From contig SFJG01000019.1 in NCBI GenBank assembly GCA_004555955.1, positions 1 to 31,980 of the forward strand: DNA of 31,980 nucleotides. The letters are read 5' to 3'. Shown one piece after another: positions 14,313 to 22,258 of the stretch. The DNA comes from Bacteroidales bacterium (GTDB lineage Bacteria; Bacteroidota; Bacteroidia; Bacteroidales; Muribaculaceae). How positions within the stretch are numbered: the stretch's first letter is position 1; each line of letters starts with the position of its first letter. The notes under the pieces were generated by a model. It did not search any database and was not told where the DNA came from. It was given only the letters and a program-made list of their open reading frames with translations. The position numbers and the translations under genes were made by a program.

Positions 14313-15393
14313 AATCCCAGAAGAATTTAAATAATGATGTATTCTCTTCCATTCTATACAATGTTGCCACAAACACGCTAACGTAGAGCGCCAGCAATGC
14401 GGCAAATGCAAATTTATTTCGTTTGAACAGGTAAGCCAACGTAAATCCTCCGACGATAAAATTAAATCCGTAGAAATAATAGTTCATACGCCCTATCAAT
14501 TGGCTGCGAATAAACACCGCATTAAGCAGTACGCCGATGAAATACAAATTGTAGGCAATCGGCAGATACGAATTCTTATATTCTTCTTTGACCTTGTTGC
14601 TGAAAAGGATTAAGAATAAGTTGACAGCGGCATTGATGAAGAATCCCAATCCGATGCGGAGCCCTTCGTTTTCGCGCAATTCCTGATAGGAATCTTCCAT
14701 ATAGTTGTCGTAGCCTAAAAATGTAGCCACGCTGTCGATCGCCTCCGACAAGGAGTCGAGGAGACTTACGTTCGACAAAACCAAGGCTGTCAAGAAAAGC
14801 AAAATCTGGATTTTGACATTGCTGAACCATACTCGCTTGAGGGCAAATAGCGGATAGAACACCACCAAAATCATTGCCGACTTATGCATCAACATAGCCG
14901 CCAAAATGAACAGGTATGCCAATATCAGTTTCTTCTTGTCGGTGTAGTATAGCGACATCATAAACAGCGTCACCGAAAGGATTTGTCGCAAGCCGTTGGC
15001 ATACGACAGCCAAACACATCCCAGCATAAACGTTCCCATCAAGAACGGATAGACGTCGGGGACTTCCTTCACCGACCGGAAGACAAGAAACAATTGCAAA
15101 AAGGCAACAAATGCGAAAAACAGCGTAAAATGCAGTCCCATCGCTTTGAAGGTCAACATAATGCTACGAAAACCGATTTCCATACGCGTGACTTCCATCG
15201 AGTCTTCGGGCTGCTGATAGGCAAAGAGATATTGCAGATAGTCGACGCCGACGTCGTAGCGCACGCCGAACAGCATTGCATAGAGCACGATAGCGTAGAC
15301 TACGAAGCCGAACTGCCGAGAACGCCGTGCTACCTCTGCAAGTCCTACCGATACGAATATCAAGGTGACATATATTACAAAACTCTCTACCAC
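14305..15393 (-). CDS. EpsG-family polysaccharide polymerase (Wzy role)
   Basis: This 362-aa protein is largely hydrophobic with roughly 9-11 membrane helices. It carries EpsG-family (PF14897) landmarks: FGVRYDVGVDYLQY near residue 43, LSYANGLRQILSV near 130 and LMHKSAMIL near 165. The Arg, Asp, Arg-Gln and His-Lys residues in these loops are the conserved positions of the family. EpsG-like proteins act in Wzx/Wzy-type loci as the polymerase joining flipped repeat units at the periplasmic face; assignment to that role here rests on context, since no other Wzy candidate is present. It lies 1 base after the GT2 gene. Confidence 0.85.
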   Translation of the reverse strand: MVESFVIYVTLIFVSVGLAEVARRSRQFGFVVYAIVLYAMLFGVRYDVGVDYLQYLFAYQQPEDSMEVTRMEIGFRSIMLTFKAMGLHFTLFFAFVAFLQLFLVFRSVKEVPDVYPFLMGTFMLGCVWLSYANGLRQILSVTLFMMSLYYTDKKKLILAYLFILAAMLMHKSAMILVVFYPLFALKRVWFSNVKIQILLFLTALVLSNVSLLDSLSEAIDSVATFLGYDNYMEDSYQELRENEGLRIGLGFFINAAVNLFLILFSNKVKEEYKNSYLPIAYNLYFIGVLLNAVFIRSQLIGRMNYYFYGFNFIVGGFTLAYLFKRNKFAFAALLALYVSVFVATLYRMEENTSLFKFFWDYV

Positions 15394-15394
15394 T

Positions 15395-16354
15395 CTATCC
15401 GCGCTTTATCAGGTCGTAGATTCGGAAACCGAATCTGCCGAAAATCATAAAAACTATACCTTCAATTATATATTTCGGTTTTCCGGACTTTATGAAATGT
15501 TTCCACAGCGATTTCTCTGCCAGAAAGCGTTTTTGCAATTCCGCCTTCGTGTCGGCTCCAACTTTGCCGCGACCGTCGAGCACGCTGTTGAGCACCAACG
15601 CTATGCACCGACTGAACACAAAGCGATACCGGCTATCCACCGCCGAATGCCTAAACTCTGAAAGCCGTGACGCTACAGTTAACAAGTCAAAATAGCGTTT
15701 GGGATTGACGCTACGAGTAGTCGACTGCATATTGATACGCACATGGTAGAGCACACGGTCGAGTTGATAAATCCGACGAGCGTAGTAGTAAGCTCGCGGC
15801 GTAAATTCGTTGTCTTCGTAATACACTCCCGGAAGAAAGCGCAAAGAATGTCGGTTGAGAAACTCACGACGATAGATTGTAAACGGCGGACCATACAAGA
15901 ATTTTCCATCTTTCAACGCATCAAGCCCGCTCACCACGCTTGCTGCCGTTTCGCCGAAGTCGATTCGCCTCCAAGCGTCTTCGACTTCGTCGATTGCATT
16001 GATGGCTATTGCATCAAGGTCGGTTGTGTCAATGCCTGCAAGTGCGGAAAAACTATCGTCTGATATCCAATCGTCGGCATCGACAAACCACACAAATTCG
16101 CCGGTGGCAACTTCCAATCCGGCATTTCGCGCAATACTCTGTCCCTGATTCGACTGACGTATTAACTTGTAAGGCAATCGGCTGAGTATCGATTGTGCGA
16201 CCTTAACGCAGTTGTCCGGGCTACCATCGTCGACAAGTATGAGTTCGTAATCGAAACCGATTTTGCGATAGTCTTGGCGAAGAATCGATTGCAGACATTC
16301 CGCAATGTAGTCCTCAACTTTATACATCGGTATTATAATCGAAAGCGACTTCAT
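15395..16354 (-). CDS. Glycosyltransferase family 2
   Basis: The 319-aa protein starts with the GT2 signature SLSIIIPMYKVEDYIAECLQ and shows ELILVDDGSPDNC, RQSNQGQSIARNAGLEVATG and FVWFVDADDW (metal-binding DADD). The latter half (YEDNEFTPRAYYYARRIYQL) matches capsular and exopolysaccharide GT2 enzymes. The reaction is addition of one sugar in the cytoplasm to the growing lipid-linked unit. Its start overlaps the flippase stop by 4 bases (16351-16354) and it precedes the polymerase gene by 1 base. A C-terminal hydrophobic stretch (IIEGIVFMIFGRFGF) may tether it to the membrane. Confidence 0.9.
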   Translation of the reverse strand: MKSLSIIIPMYKVEDYIAECLQSILRQDYRKIGFDYELILVDDGSPDNCVKVAQSILSRLPYKLIRQSNQGQSIARNAGLEVATGEFVWFVDADDWISDDSFSALAGIDTTDLDAIAINAIDEVEDAWRRIDFGETAASVVSGLDALKDGKFLYGPPFTIYRREFLNRHSLRFLPGVYYEDNEFTPRAYYYARRIYQLDRVLYHVRINMQSTTRSVNPKRYFDLLTVASRLSEFRHSAVDSRYRFVFSRCIALVLNSVLDGRGKVGADTKAELQKRFLAEKSLWKHFIKSGKPKYIIEGIVFMIFGRFGFRIYDLIKRG

Positions 16355-17883
16355 GCGGCTTTATGCAATTTGGATTTAACAAACGATTTTACCATCTGCC
16401 GTCCCGAGGCGTCTAATCCGAAGAAATACGACGCAGCCGAAACAACGGTTATGCTCAGTAGTGTCGCCACAACGAGCTTGCTCCACTGCGTCAGTGCAAT
16501 CGTGGCAAAATAGCATGCCGGCACGCTTACGAGCGTAACAGCAGCTATCGGCAGCACAACTTTTCGGATGTAGCCGCCGGCGGTTATCGACGTGTAGCGA
16601 CACGCAAAGTAGAGACGCGTGGCAAGTGCGGCGACGGTCAAAACCAGTTGGATGACAAGCACGCTGACGGGAAGCATCCCGTAGTACAGTGCAACGTACG
16701 ACGCCGGTATGTTGAGTATCAGTATGATGCTCGTCACGATTTGATAGTTGCGCACTCGTCCCGACGCTTGCACGGCTTGCCATAGCGGACCTTCGAGTGC
16801 ATCGAACAGGCAAATTATGATAATCATCGCGCAAAAAGGCGCGCTATAGACGGGCGGATTTTTCAGCCACAAGTTGAGCACGAAATCCATATTCAACACG
16901 ATAGGAATGGCTATCAACAGCATTAAGAAAAACGAAAATTTCGAGATGTTGTTGACCAACGATTCAAACCGCTCGCGCTCGTTGACGGTGTACGACTTGA
17001 TGATTTGCGGATTGGTTGCCATCTGTAGATAGTAGACCATCGAGAACACTGCGTGGCGAATCTGATAGGTGATGCCCATCGTGGCGTTCAGGGTTACACC
17101 CTTGAAGAAATTGAGCACAATGTTGATGCCTTGCGAATATCCAAGATAAGATGCGCTGCCGAGCAGATTCCATCCGGTGAAAGTGATAAATTCGAAAAAA
17201 AGTTTTTTCTTAAACTTCAGCACCGGGCGATTCGTGTCGAAATGTCGCAAACAGTAGACGAAAAATGGGGTAAAAATCACTGCCGACGACACCGCCAACA
17301 ATCCCGCGTAGAGAATGAGTTTGTCGACCGAACACGCATAGGATATCGACAACGCCACGGCGAGTTTCAACAACGACTCGACGATTGCTAAATAGGCAAA
17401 AAACGTCATTCGCTCGTGAGCAATTATGCTCGAGAAGAACGGAATGCGGTTGATGTCGATTACGGTGATGAGAATGGCAAACTGATAAGCCACGTTTGCC
17501 GCCATCATACGGTCGGCGGGAATTATCAGTTGCGTATTGACAAACCAAAGTCCTACGGTTTCGCACAGTACGAGCAACACACCCGAGATGACCAAATGCG
17601 ACAGCAGACTCGTTGAGAATATCAACTGGACATATTTTGCTTTACCCAGCCCCAACGCCATGCTCAGATAGCGTTGCGTGGCATTCGTCATCGCCGAATT
17701 GAGGAAACTGAAAAGCACGACAACTCCGGCAACGATGTTGTAGATGCCGAAGTCTTCGACGCCCAACGCCGCCAAGATGACACGCGAAGTGTAGAGCGTG
17801 ATACACATCGTCAGTATCATTCTGAAATAGAGCAGAAGCGTATTGCGCGCAATGCGGCGGTTACTGTCGGTGTGGCTTTGCAT
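16351..17883 (-). CDS. Wzx-type lipid-linked oligosaccharide flippase
   Basis: The 510-aa product has about 12-14 hydrophobic segments in the MOP/polysaccharide-transport arrangement. It begins IARNTLLLYFRMILTMCITL with TSRVILAALGVEDFGIYNIV, a familiar N-terminus of Bacteroidota Wzx proteins, and later has GWNLLGSASYLGYSQGINI. It would move undecaprenyl-linked repeat units across the inner membrane for the EpsG-like polymerase. It abuts the phosphatase gene without a gap and overlaps the following GT2 gene by 4 bases. The tail is short and basic (KSFVKSKLHKAA), as usual for a cytoplasmic end. Confidence 0.9.
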   Translation of the reverse strand: MQSHTDSNRRIARNTLLLYFRMILTMCITLYTSRVILAALGVEDFGIYNIVAGVVVLFSFLNSAMTNATQRYLSMALGLGKAKYVQLIFSTSLLSHLVISGVLLVLCETVGLWFVNTQLIIPADRMMAANVAYQFAILITVIDINRIPFFSSIIAHERMTFFAYLAIVESLLKLAVALSISYACSVDKLILYAGLLAVSSAVIFTPFFVYCLRHFDTNRPVLKFKKKLFFEFITFTGWNLLGSASYLGYSQGINIVLNFFKGVTLNATMGITYQIRHAVFSMVYYLQMATNPQIIKSYTVNERERFESLVNNISKFSFFLMLLIAIPIVLNMDFVLNLWLKNPPVYSAPFCAMIIIICLFDALEGPLWQAVQASGRVRNYQIVTSIILILNIPASYVALYYGMLPVSVLVIQLVLTVAALATRLYFACRYTSITAGGYIRKVVLPIAAVTLVSVPACYFATIALTQWSKLVVATLLSITVVSAASYFFGLDASGRQMVKSFVKSKLHKAA

Positions 17884-18591
17884 TTACTCGTTGTTCAGGA
17901 TATTAGCTACTCGCGAAACCGAAGAAGTCGATAACGGAGTTGTCAGTATTTTTTCAAGATTTCTAAGGCTATGGATGTCGCTGCCGATTCGGCTGTAATA
18001 GCCGCGGCGCAACAGATATTCCGCTTTTTTCTGAGTTAACGGACTGTAGCCGCCGGTGAGCGCACCGAGGTTGAGCTGAAACTCCACGCCGCGGCTGTGC
18101 AGGCGCTCGTAGTCGTCCTCACCCATATATTTATAGCGTTCGGGATGAGCCAACAACGGTCGGTAGCCCTTCGTCATAATGTCGGCGAGGATGGCATCGA
18201 GCCCCATTGGCGGGTTGAAATAACTTGTCTCGACGAGCAAACAGTCGTCGAAAATAGGCAAAACATCTTTCTTTTCAAAGCGCTCGAGAAACAGGTTGTC
18301 GAGCATATGTTCGGCAGCCAGATGCAACTCAATCGGACCGGTATAGAGTGCCGCAAACTCCTCGAAACGCCGACGCAGGTCGTCGGTCTCGTTGGGAATG
18401 TCTTCCATAATATGAGGAGTCAGCCACACGGTGCGTATGCCCGTCGACTCCAGACGAGAAAGGGCTGCAAGGCTGTCGTCTGCCGTTCGAAATCCGTCGT
18501 CGACACCCGGCAGAAGATGCGTGTGACAGTCGGTTGCTCCGCCGAGCAAGTCGCTCTTGCAGAGTGTTGTTTTACTACTAAATGGCCACAT
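17884..18591 (-). CDS. CpsB/YwqE-type PHP-domain tyrosine phosphatase
   Basis: The 235-aa protein shows the PHP metal-site motifs in order: DCHTHLLPGVDDG, WLTPHIMEDIPNE, LHLAAEHMLD, LLAHPERYKYM and RIGSDIHS. These His/Glu/Asp residues bind the metal cluster that dephosphorylates tyrosines on BY-kinases. The gene follows the intact wzc directly, overlapping its stop by one base (TAATG), the standard kinase-phosphatase pairing. The natural substrate is the tyrosine-rich tail of that Wzc; the second Wzc has no such tail. Location is cytoplasmic, with no signal peptide. Confidence 0.93.
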   Translation of the reverse strand: MWPFSSKTTLCKSDLLGGATDCHTHLLPGVDDGFRTADDSLAALSRLESTGIRTVWLTPHIMEDIPNETDDLRRRFEEFAALYTGPIELHLAAEHMLDNLFLERFEKKDVLPIFDDCLLVETSYFNPPMGLDAILADIMTKGYRPLLAHPERYKYMGEDDYERLHSRGVEFQLNLGALTGGYSPLTQKKAEYLLRRGYYSRIGSDIHSLRNLEKILTTPLSTSSVSRVANILNNE

Positions 18592-21050
18592 TACTTACCG
18601 TCGCCCTCCTCGTGATAACCATAACCGCCATATCCGTATCCATAGCGACCGTATCCATAACTGTAACGGCTGTAACCGTAACCCAAGGCTTGCTTGCTAC
18701 CATTTATGAGCAGCGACATGTTGGGGTATTGTTGTTCCTTATAGACGCGTTCGATGTCGGGCAGCACACGACGGTCGAGCACGCCGACGCGAATCACGAA
18801 GATTGTGCGGTCGGCAACGCGCGATATGATTGATGTGTCTGCAACGATGCCTACCGGCGGACAGTCGATGAAGATGTAGTCATAATGTTGCTTAACCTCG
18901 GCGATTAGCGTTTCCAAGCGCTTGTCAAGCAGCAACTCTGCCGGGTTGGGCGGTATGATGCCCACGGGCAGGAAGTCGAGTCCTTCGGTGCCCAACATAT
19001 TGTGGACAACGGCTTGCTCGTAGTCGATTTGCCCGTTGAGGTAGTTTGTGATGCCTTTTCGCGGCTCGCCGACGATCTTGCTCAAGGTTGCCTTACGGAT
19101 GTCGAGGTCGATGAGCATAACGCGTTTGCCTTTCAGAGCCATCGATGTGGCAATGTTGAGCGAGGTGAATGTCTTACCACTGCCGGGATTGTAGGAAGTC
19201 ATCATAATGGCTTGCGTCTCGGCGCAGTTGTTGAGCATAAAGTCGAGGTTGGTACGAACCACGCGGAACGCCTCGTTGATTACGTTGCGAGATCGCTGAC
19301 GCACAACGACTTGCACAATCTCGTCTTTCGGCTTGCGCAGACGGAGCTTGACGGGAATGTTGAGCGTCTTCTTGCCGTCTTGCGGGATTTCGCCGACGAT
19401 TGGTGCCGACAAGGTTTCGACGTCTTTGCGTCCGCGCACCGACGTGTCGATGATGCTCGACAGATACATATAGCCGAACGGGATTGCCACGCCGAGCATA
19501 AGCGCAACAAGCATAATGAAGCCTTTCTTGGGCGCTATCGGAGCGGTTTCGCCGGTCGCCGGCTTGAGCAGACGAGTGTTGTTTACAACGATGCTTGCCG
19601 TCAACTCGTTTTCTTCACGCTTCTGCAACAAGTAGAGATAAAGTTCTTCCTTAATCTTCTGCTGACGCTCTATCGACAGCAATTGCTTAACCTTGCCGGG
19701 ATTGGAGCTGATTTGCCCCTCGATTTGGTTCTCCCGGTCGTTGATGCGCTGCGCTTGAATCTTGAGCGTGCTGATGAGGTTGTCGACCGAGTGAAGAACG
19801 GTTTGACGCATCATTGCCAATTGGTTGTTCAGGTCGGAAACCAGCGGATTGCTGTCGCTACTACTGTCGGCAAGGCGCTGACGCTCAAGGAGTTTTTTGT
19901 TATATTCAGCAATCTGCAACTCGATGTTGTCGTTGTTGATGCCGGAATTGGCGGGAAGCAGGTCGAGTGTCTTGGTTTTGTCGACAAGATACTCGCGAAT
20001 GAATCGAGCAATCGACAATTGATTGTTGACGCGGAACGCCTCGTCGGAATATTTCACCGAGGCTTCCGACACGCGAGTGGTTTCGGTGCCGATGTCGAGC
20101 AAACGATTGCTGCTCTTAAACTTTTCGATGTCGGAATCGACCAGCCCGAGTTCCTCCTCGATAACAACCAATCGCTCGTTGATAAACTTCGATGTATTGT
20201 CGGTCGATTCGTTCATATAGCGAATCCATTCTTCGTTGTAGACGTCGAGCAGCGTGTTGAGAATATCTTCGGCACGTTTGGCGTTGGAATCGGTAAAACT
20301 GAAGTTGATAACCGTCGACTTCTTGTCGGACAACGACGACTCGAGGCTCTTAATCTTCGCCTTTGCACAATTTTTCACCGTCGTATGGTCGACATATAGC
20401 GTCCCGGAGAAGTTGTCCTTATAGAATTTCGTCGGGCTGACAACAATCGTGCCCACCGGAGTTTTCGCAGCAACGCCTACCGCAACCTCGGCAGTCGAAC
20501 GGCATGGCTTGCCATTGATTTTTATATCGCCGACCAAAAAATTCTTATCGTCGTCGGACGACAGAGCAAACGAAAACGACGTAACCGCCTCGCCATCGTA
20601 TTTGCTAATAGGCTCGACAAACTTTACAACAAGCGGCGTTTCGTCGTACCAATCGGTCACGCGACCTATCCAGTTTTTCGAGGTATACGTGGTGTTGATG
20701 CCCAGGCGTTCAACAATGCGCTCCATCAATATCGGCGAGCGAAACGCCTCGATTTCGTTATAGACGTCAATTCCCGTATTAAACAGGTTCAAATCAGAGA
20801 ACGCGGCAAGCTCGCCAATCTGAGAGTTACCGTAGGAGTCCGACCGAATCATTACACTCGATTCGCGCTGAAATATCTGCTGGCTACGGCCGGCATAGAG
20901 AAAGCCCAACACCAGACAGATAAACACCGACAACGAAATAAACATTTTATGTGTTGTCGTCCAAGCAATTACGTCGCTTATTTGGATATCGGCTTTCGAT
21001 GCCTCTTTAACTTTCGATTCCGATTGCTCTTTTATATCTTCGTTTTTCAT
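18591..21050 (-). CDS. Wzc-type polysaccharide co-polymerase and BY-kinase, intact
   Basis: The 819-aa protein has membrane segments at about 34-53 and 511-530, with a Wzz/GNVR periplasmic region rich in coiled coil between. The cytoplasmic kinase has Walker A YNPGSGKTF (620-628), Walker A' LIDLDIR (about 646-652) and Walker B YIFIDCPP (725-732). The C-terminus (791-812) holds ten tyrosines alternating with glycine, the usual autophosphorylation cluster. Cycling of this phosphorylation controls polymer length and export together with Wza and the phosphatase encoded next. It follows the first wza gene by 20 bases. Compare the degenerate paralogue at 6003-8255. Confidence 0.95.
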   Translation of the reverse strand: MKNEDIKEQSESKVKEASKADIQISDVIAWTTTHKMFISLSVFICLVLGFLYAGRSQQIFQRESSVMIRSDSYGNSQIGELAAFSDLNLFNTGIDVYNEIEAFRSPILMERIVERLGINTTYTSKNWIGRVTDWYDETPLVVKFVEPISKYDGEAVTSFSFALSSDDDKNFLVGDIKINGKPCRSTAEVAVGVAAKTPVGTIVVSPTKFYKDNFSGTLYVDHTTVKNCAKAKIKSLESSLSDKKSTVINFSFTDSNAKRAEDILNTLLDVYNEEWIRYMNESTDNTSKFINERLVVIEEELGLVDSDIEKFKSSNRLLDIGTETTRVSEASVKYSDEAFRVNNQLSIARFIREYLVDKTKTLDLLPANSGINNDNIELQIAEYNKKLLERQRLADSSSDSNPLVSDLNNQLAMMRQTVLHSVDNLISTLKIQAQRINDRENQIEGQISSNPGKVKQLLSIERQQKIKEELYLYLLQKREENELTASIVVNNTRLLKPATGETAPIAPKKGFIMLVALMLGVAIPFGYMYLSSIIDTSVRGRKDVETLSAPIVGEIPQDGKKTLNIPVKLRLRKPKDEIVQVVVRQRSRNVINEAFRVVRTNLDFMLNNCAETQAIMMTSYNPGSGKTFTSLNIATSMALKGKRVMLIDLDIRKATLSKIVGEPRKGITNYLNGQIDYEQAVVHNMLGTEGLDFLPVGIIPPNPAELLLDKRLETLIAEVKQHYDYIFIDCPPVGIVADTSIISRVADRTIFVIRVGVLDRRVLPDIERVYKEQQYPNMSLLINGSKQALGYGYSRYSYGYGRYGYGYGGYGYHEEGDGK

Positions 21051-21070
21051 TGTAGAATTTTAAAAACCGG

Positions 21071-21889
21071 TTAATTCTTTTTGTTGTCGATAATAGTAGC
21101 CACAAGCACACCCAACGACGAAAGCAACGAGGCTATTGAAATCCAGATGGTCACCGACTTCATACTGTTTTCGTTGATATTCGACTGTCCGGCGCGAACC
21201 TTGTTAGGCTGTATATATACAACGTCGTTCTGCTTCAAATAGTATACCGGCGAGTCAAAAAGCGTCTTCGACCGCAAATCTACCTTATAAGTTGTGCGCT
21301 GATTATTATCTTCGCGAATCACGTACACCTGGTCGCGCTGACCGTAGATTGTCAAGTCTTGCGCCATACTGATGGCTTCGAGAATCGACACCTTGTCGCC
21401 TTCGATGCGATACGAACCGGGCTTATTTACTTCGCCCAGCACGGATATCTTGAAATTCATGAACTGCACCGTTACAACCATGTCGTTGAGCAACTTACGC
21501 GATACCAGTTCGTCGCGAATCTTGTCTTGAAGTTGCCAACGGTTAAGCCCGGCAACCTTTATGCTGCCCAACTGTGGAAAGTCGATGCACCCCTGCTCGT
21601 CGACGGCATAGCCTATCAACCGCTGCGTACCGCCATCCTTAACGGTTTCAGAGCCGTACTGATAGTTGACCGTCGGCAGGTTGAAAATCGATGCCATTTC
21701 CGGGTCCTTACACGTAACGATAATCGACAACCGATCCTTGGGTTGTATCGTTATACTATTCTTGGGGTCGACGGTAGTCGATACTGTCGGGTCGATGTCC
21801 TGCAAATAGACAATCTTGTCGGACGTCTTGCACGATACCGCTGCCAGCGCCAGCGCTGCCGTAACAACTATGTTGCGTATTATTCTCAT
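21071..21889 (-). CDS. First Wza-type polysaccharide export lipoprotein (OPX family)
   Basis: The first gene of the operon encodes 272 aa with lipoprotein signal MRIIRNIVVTAALALAAVSC (Cys20). A Poly_export domain (ITIQPKDRLSIIV), SLBB-like parts (GLNRWQLQDKI; FMNFKISVLGEVNKPGSY) and a C-terminal outer-membrane helix (WISIASLLSSLGVLVATII) follow. It forms the outer-membrane exit channel for the polymer with the Wzc encoded 20 bases downstream. It is a clear paralogue of the protein at 8255-9049. The leader upstream is about 120 bases if the -7 box at 22020-22027 is used. I see no UpxY/NusG-like antiterminator gene in front of it, unlike many Bacteroides capsule operons. Confidence 0.93.
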   Translation of the reverse strand: MRIIRNIVVTAALALAAVSCKTSDKIVYLQDIDPTVSTTVDPKNSITIQPKDRLSIIVTCKDPEMASIFNLPTVNYQYGSETVKDGGTQRLIGYAVDEQGCIDFPQLGSIKVAGLNRWQLQDKIRDELVSRKLLNDMVVTVQFMNFKISVLGEVNKPGSYRIEGDKVSILEAISMAQDLTIYGQRDQVYVIREDNNQRTTYKVDLRSKTLFDSPVYYLKQNDVVYIQPNKVRAGQSNINENSMKSVTIWISIASLLSSLGVLVATIIDNKKN

Positions 21890-22019
21890 CCTTTTTCGGT
21901 ATTGTTTTGGGCAAATCTCGGGGTCACCGACCTCTCTGAGCCCGATAAAACCTGTTAAACAGTTGAATTGTAGTACTTTTGATTAATTTCACTCTATCTC
22001 AGAATGAATTTTGCAACTG

Positions 22020-22027
22020 CAAATATA
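22020..22027 (-). promoter_or_regulatory. Probable -7 box of the exopolysaccharide operon
   Basis: TATATTTG on the minus strand is the only TAnnTTTG match in the 369-base gap 21890-22258 facing the operon. No TTTG stands at -33. The predicted transcript starts near 22013, giving a leader of about 124 bases before ATG 21889. Within that leader a short weak stem (GAGGTC/GACCCC, near 21922-21936) is the only structure I see. Confidence 0.5.
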
Positions 22028-22134
22028 ATAACTTTCGTTGAAAAAAGTATTAAAAAATCGACAAATATGCAAAAATCGCAGAAAGTAGCATAAATTGAGA
22101 ACCGGGAATGGGGAATTGTCTCCAAAATACAGAA

Positions 22135-22187
22135 CACACAGGCGAGGCACACAGGCGAGGCTCTTGACTGCTTGTTTTGGCAAGAGC
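22135..22187. repeat. Tandem 13-bp repeat followed by a 7-bp hairpin
   Basis: CACACAGGCGAGG occurs twice in direct tandem (22135-22147, 22148-22160). It is followed by GCTCTTG (22160-22166) pairing with CAAGAGC (22181-22187). The cluster sits just upstream of the -33 region of the GH125 promoter and could be an operator, but nothing here proves it. The rest of the 21890-22258 gap is A/T-rich with no gene. Confidence 0.6.
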
Positions 22188-22188
22188 G

Positions 22189-22219
22189 TTGGTTTTTCGG
22201 CGGAGATTTTGTATATTTG
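22189..22219 (+). promoter_or_regulatory. Promoter of the GH125 gene
   Basis: TTGG (22189-22192, one mismatch to TTTG), a 19-base spacer and TATATTTG (22212-22219). The predicted start is about 35 bases before ATG 22259, divergent from the exopolysaccharide operon. Confidence 0.6.
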
Positions 22220-22258
22220 CATCGACAACTGATGTATTTACTCTATTAACTATTCGCT

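Noticed and set aside
19002..20399. Open frame of 465 codons on the plus strand, antisense to the intact wzc
   Set aside because: Same reasoning: the minus strand carries a full Wzc with all motifs, and the antisense product looks like a composition shadow.
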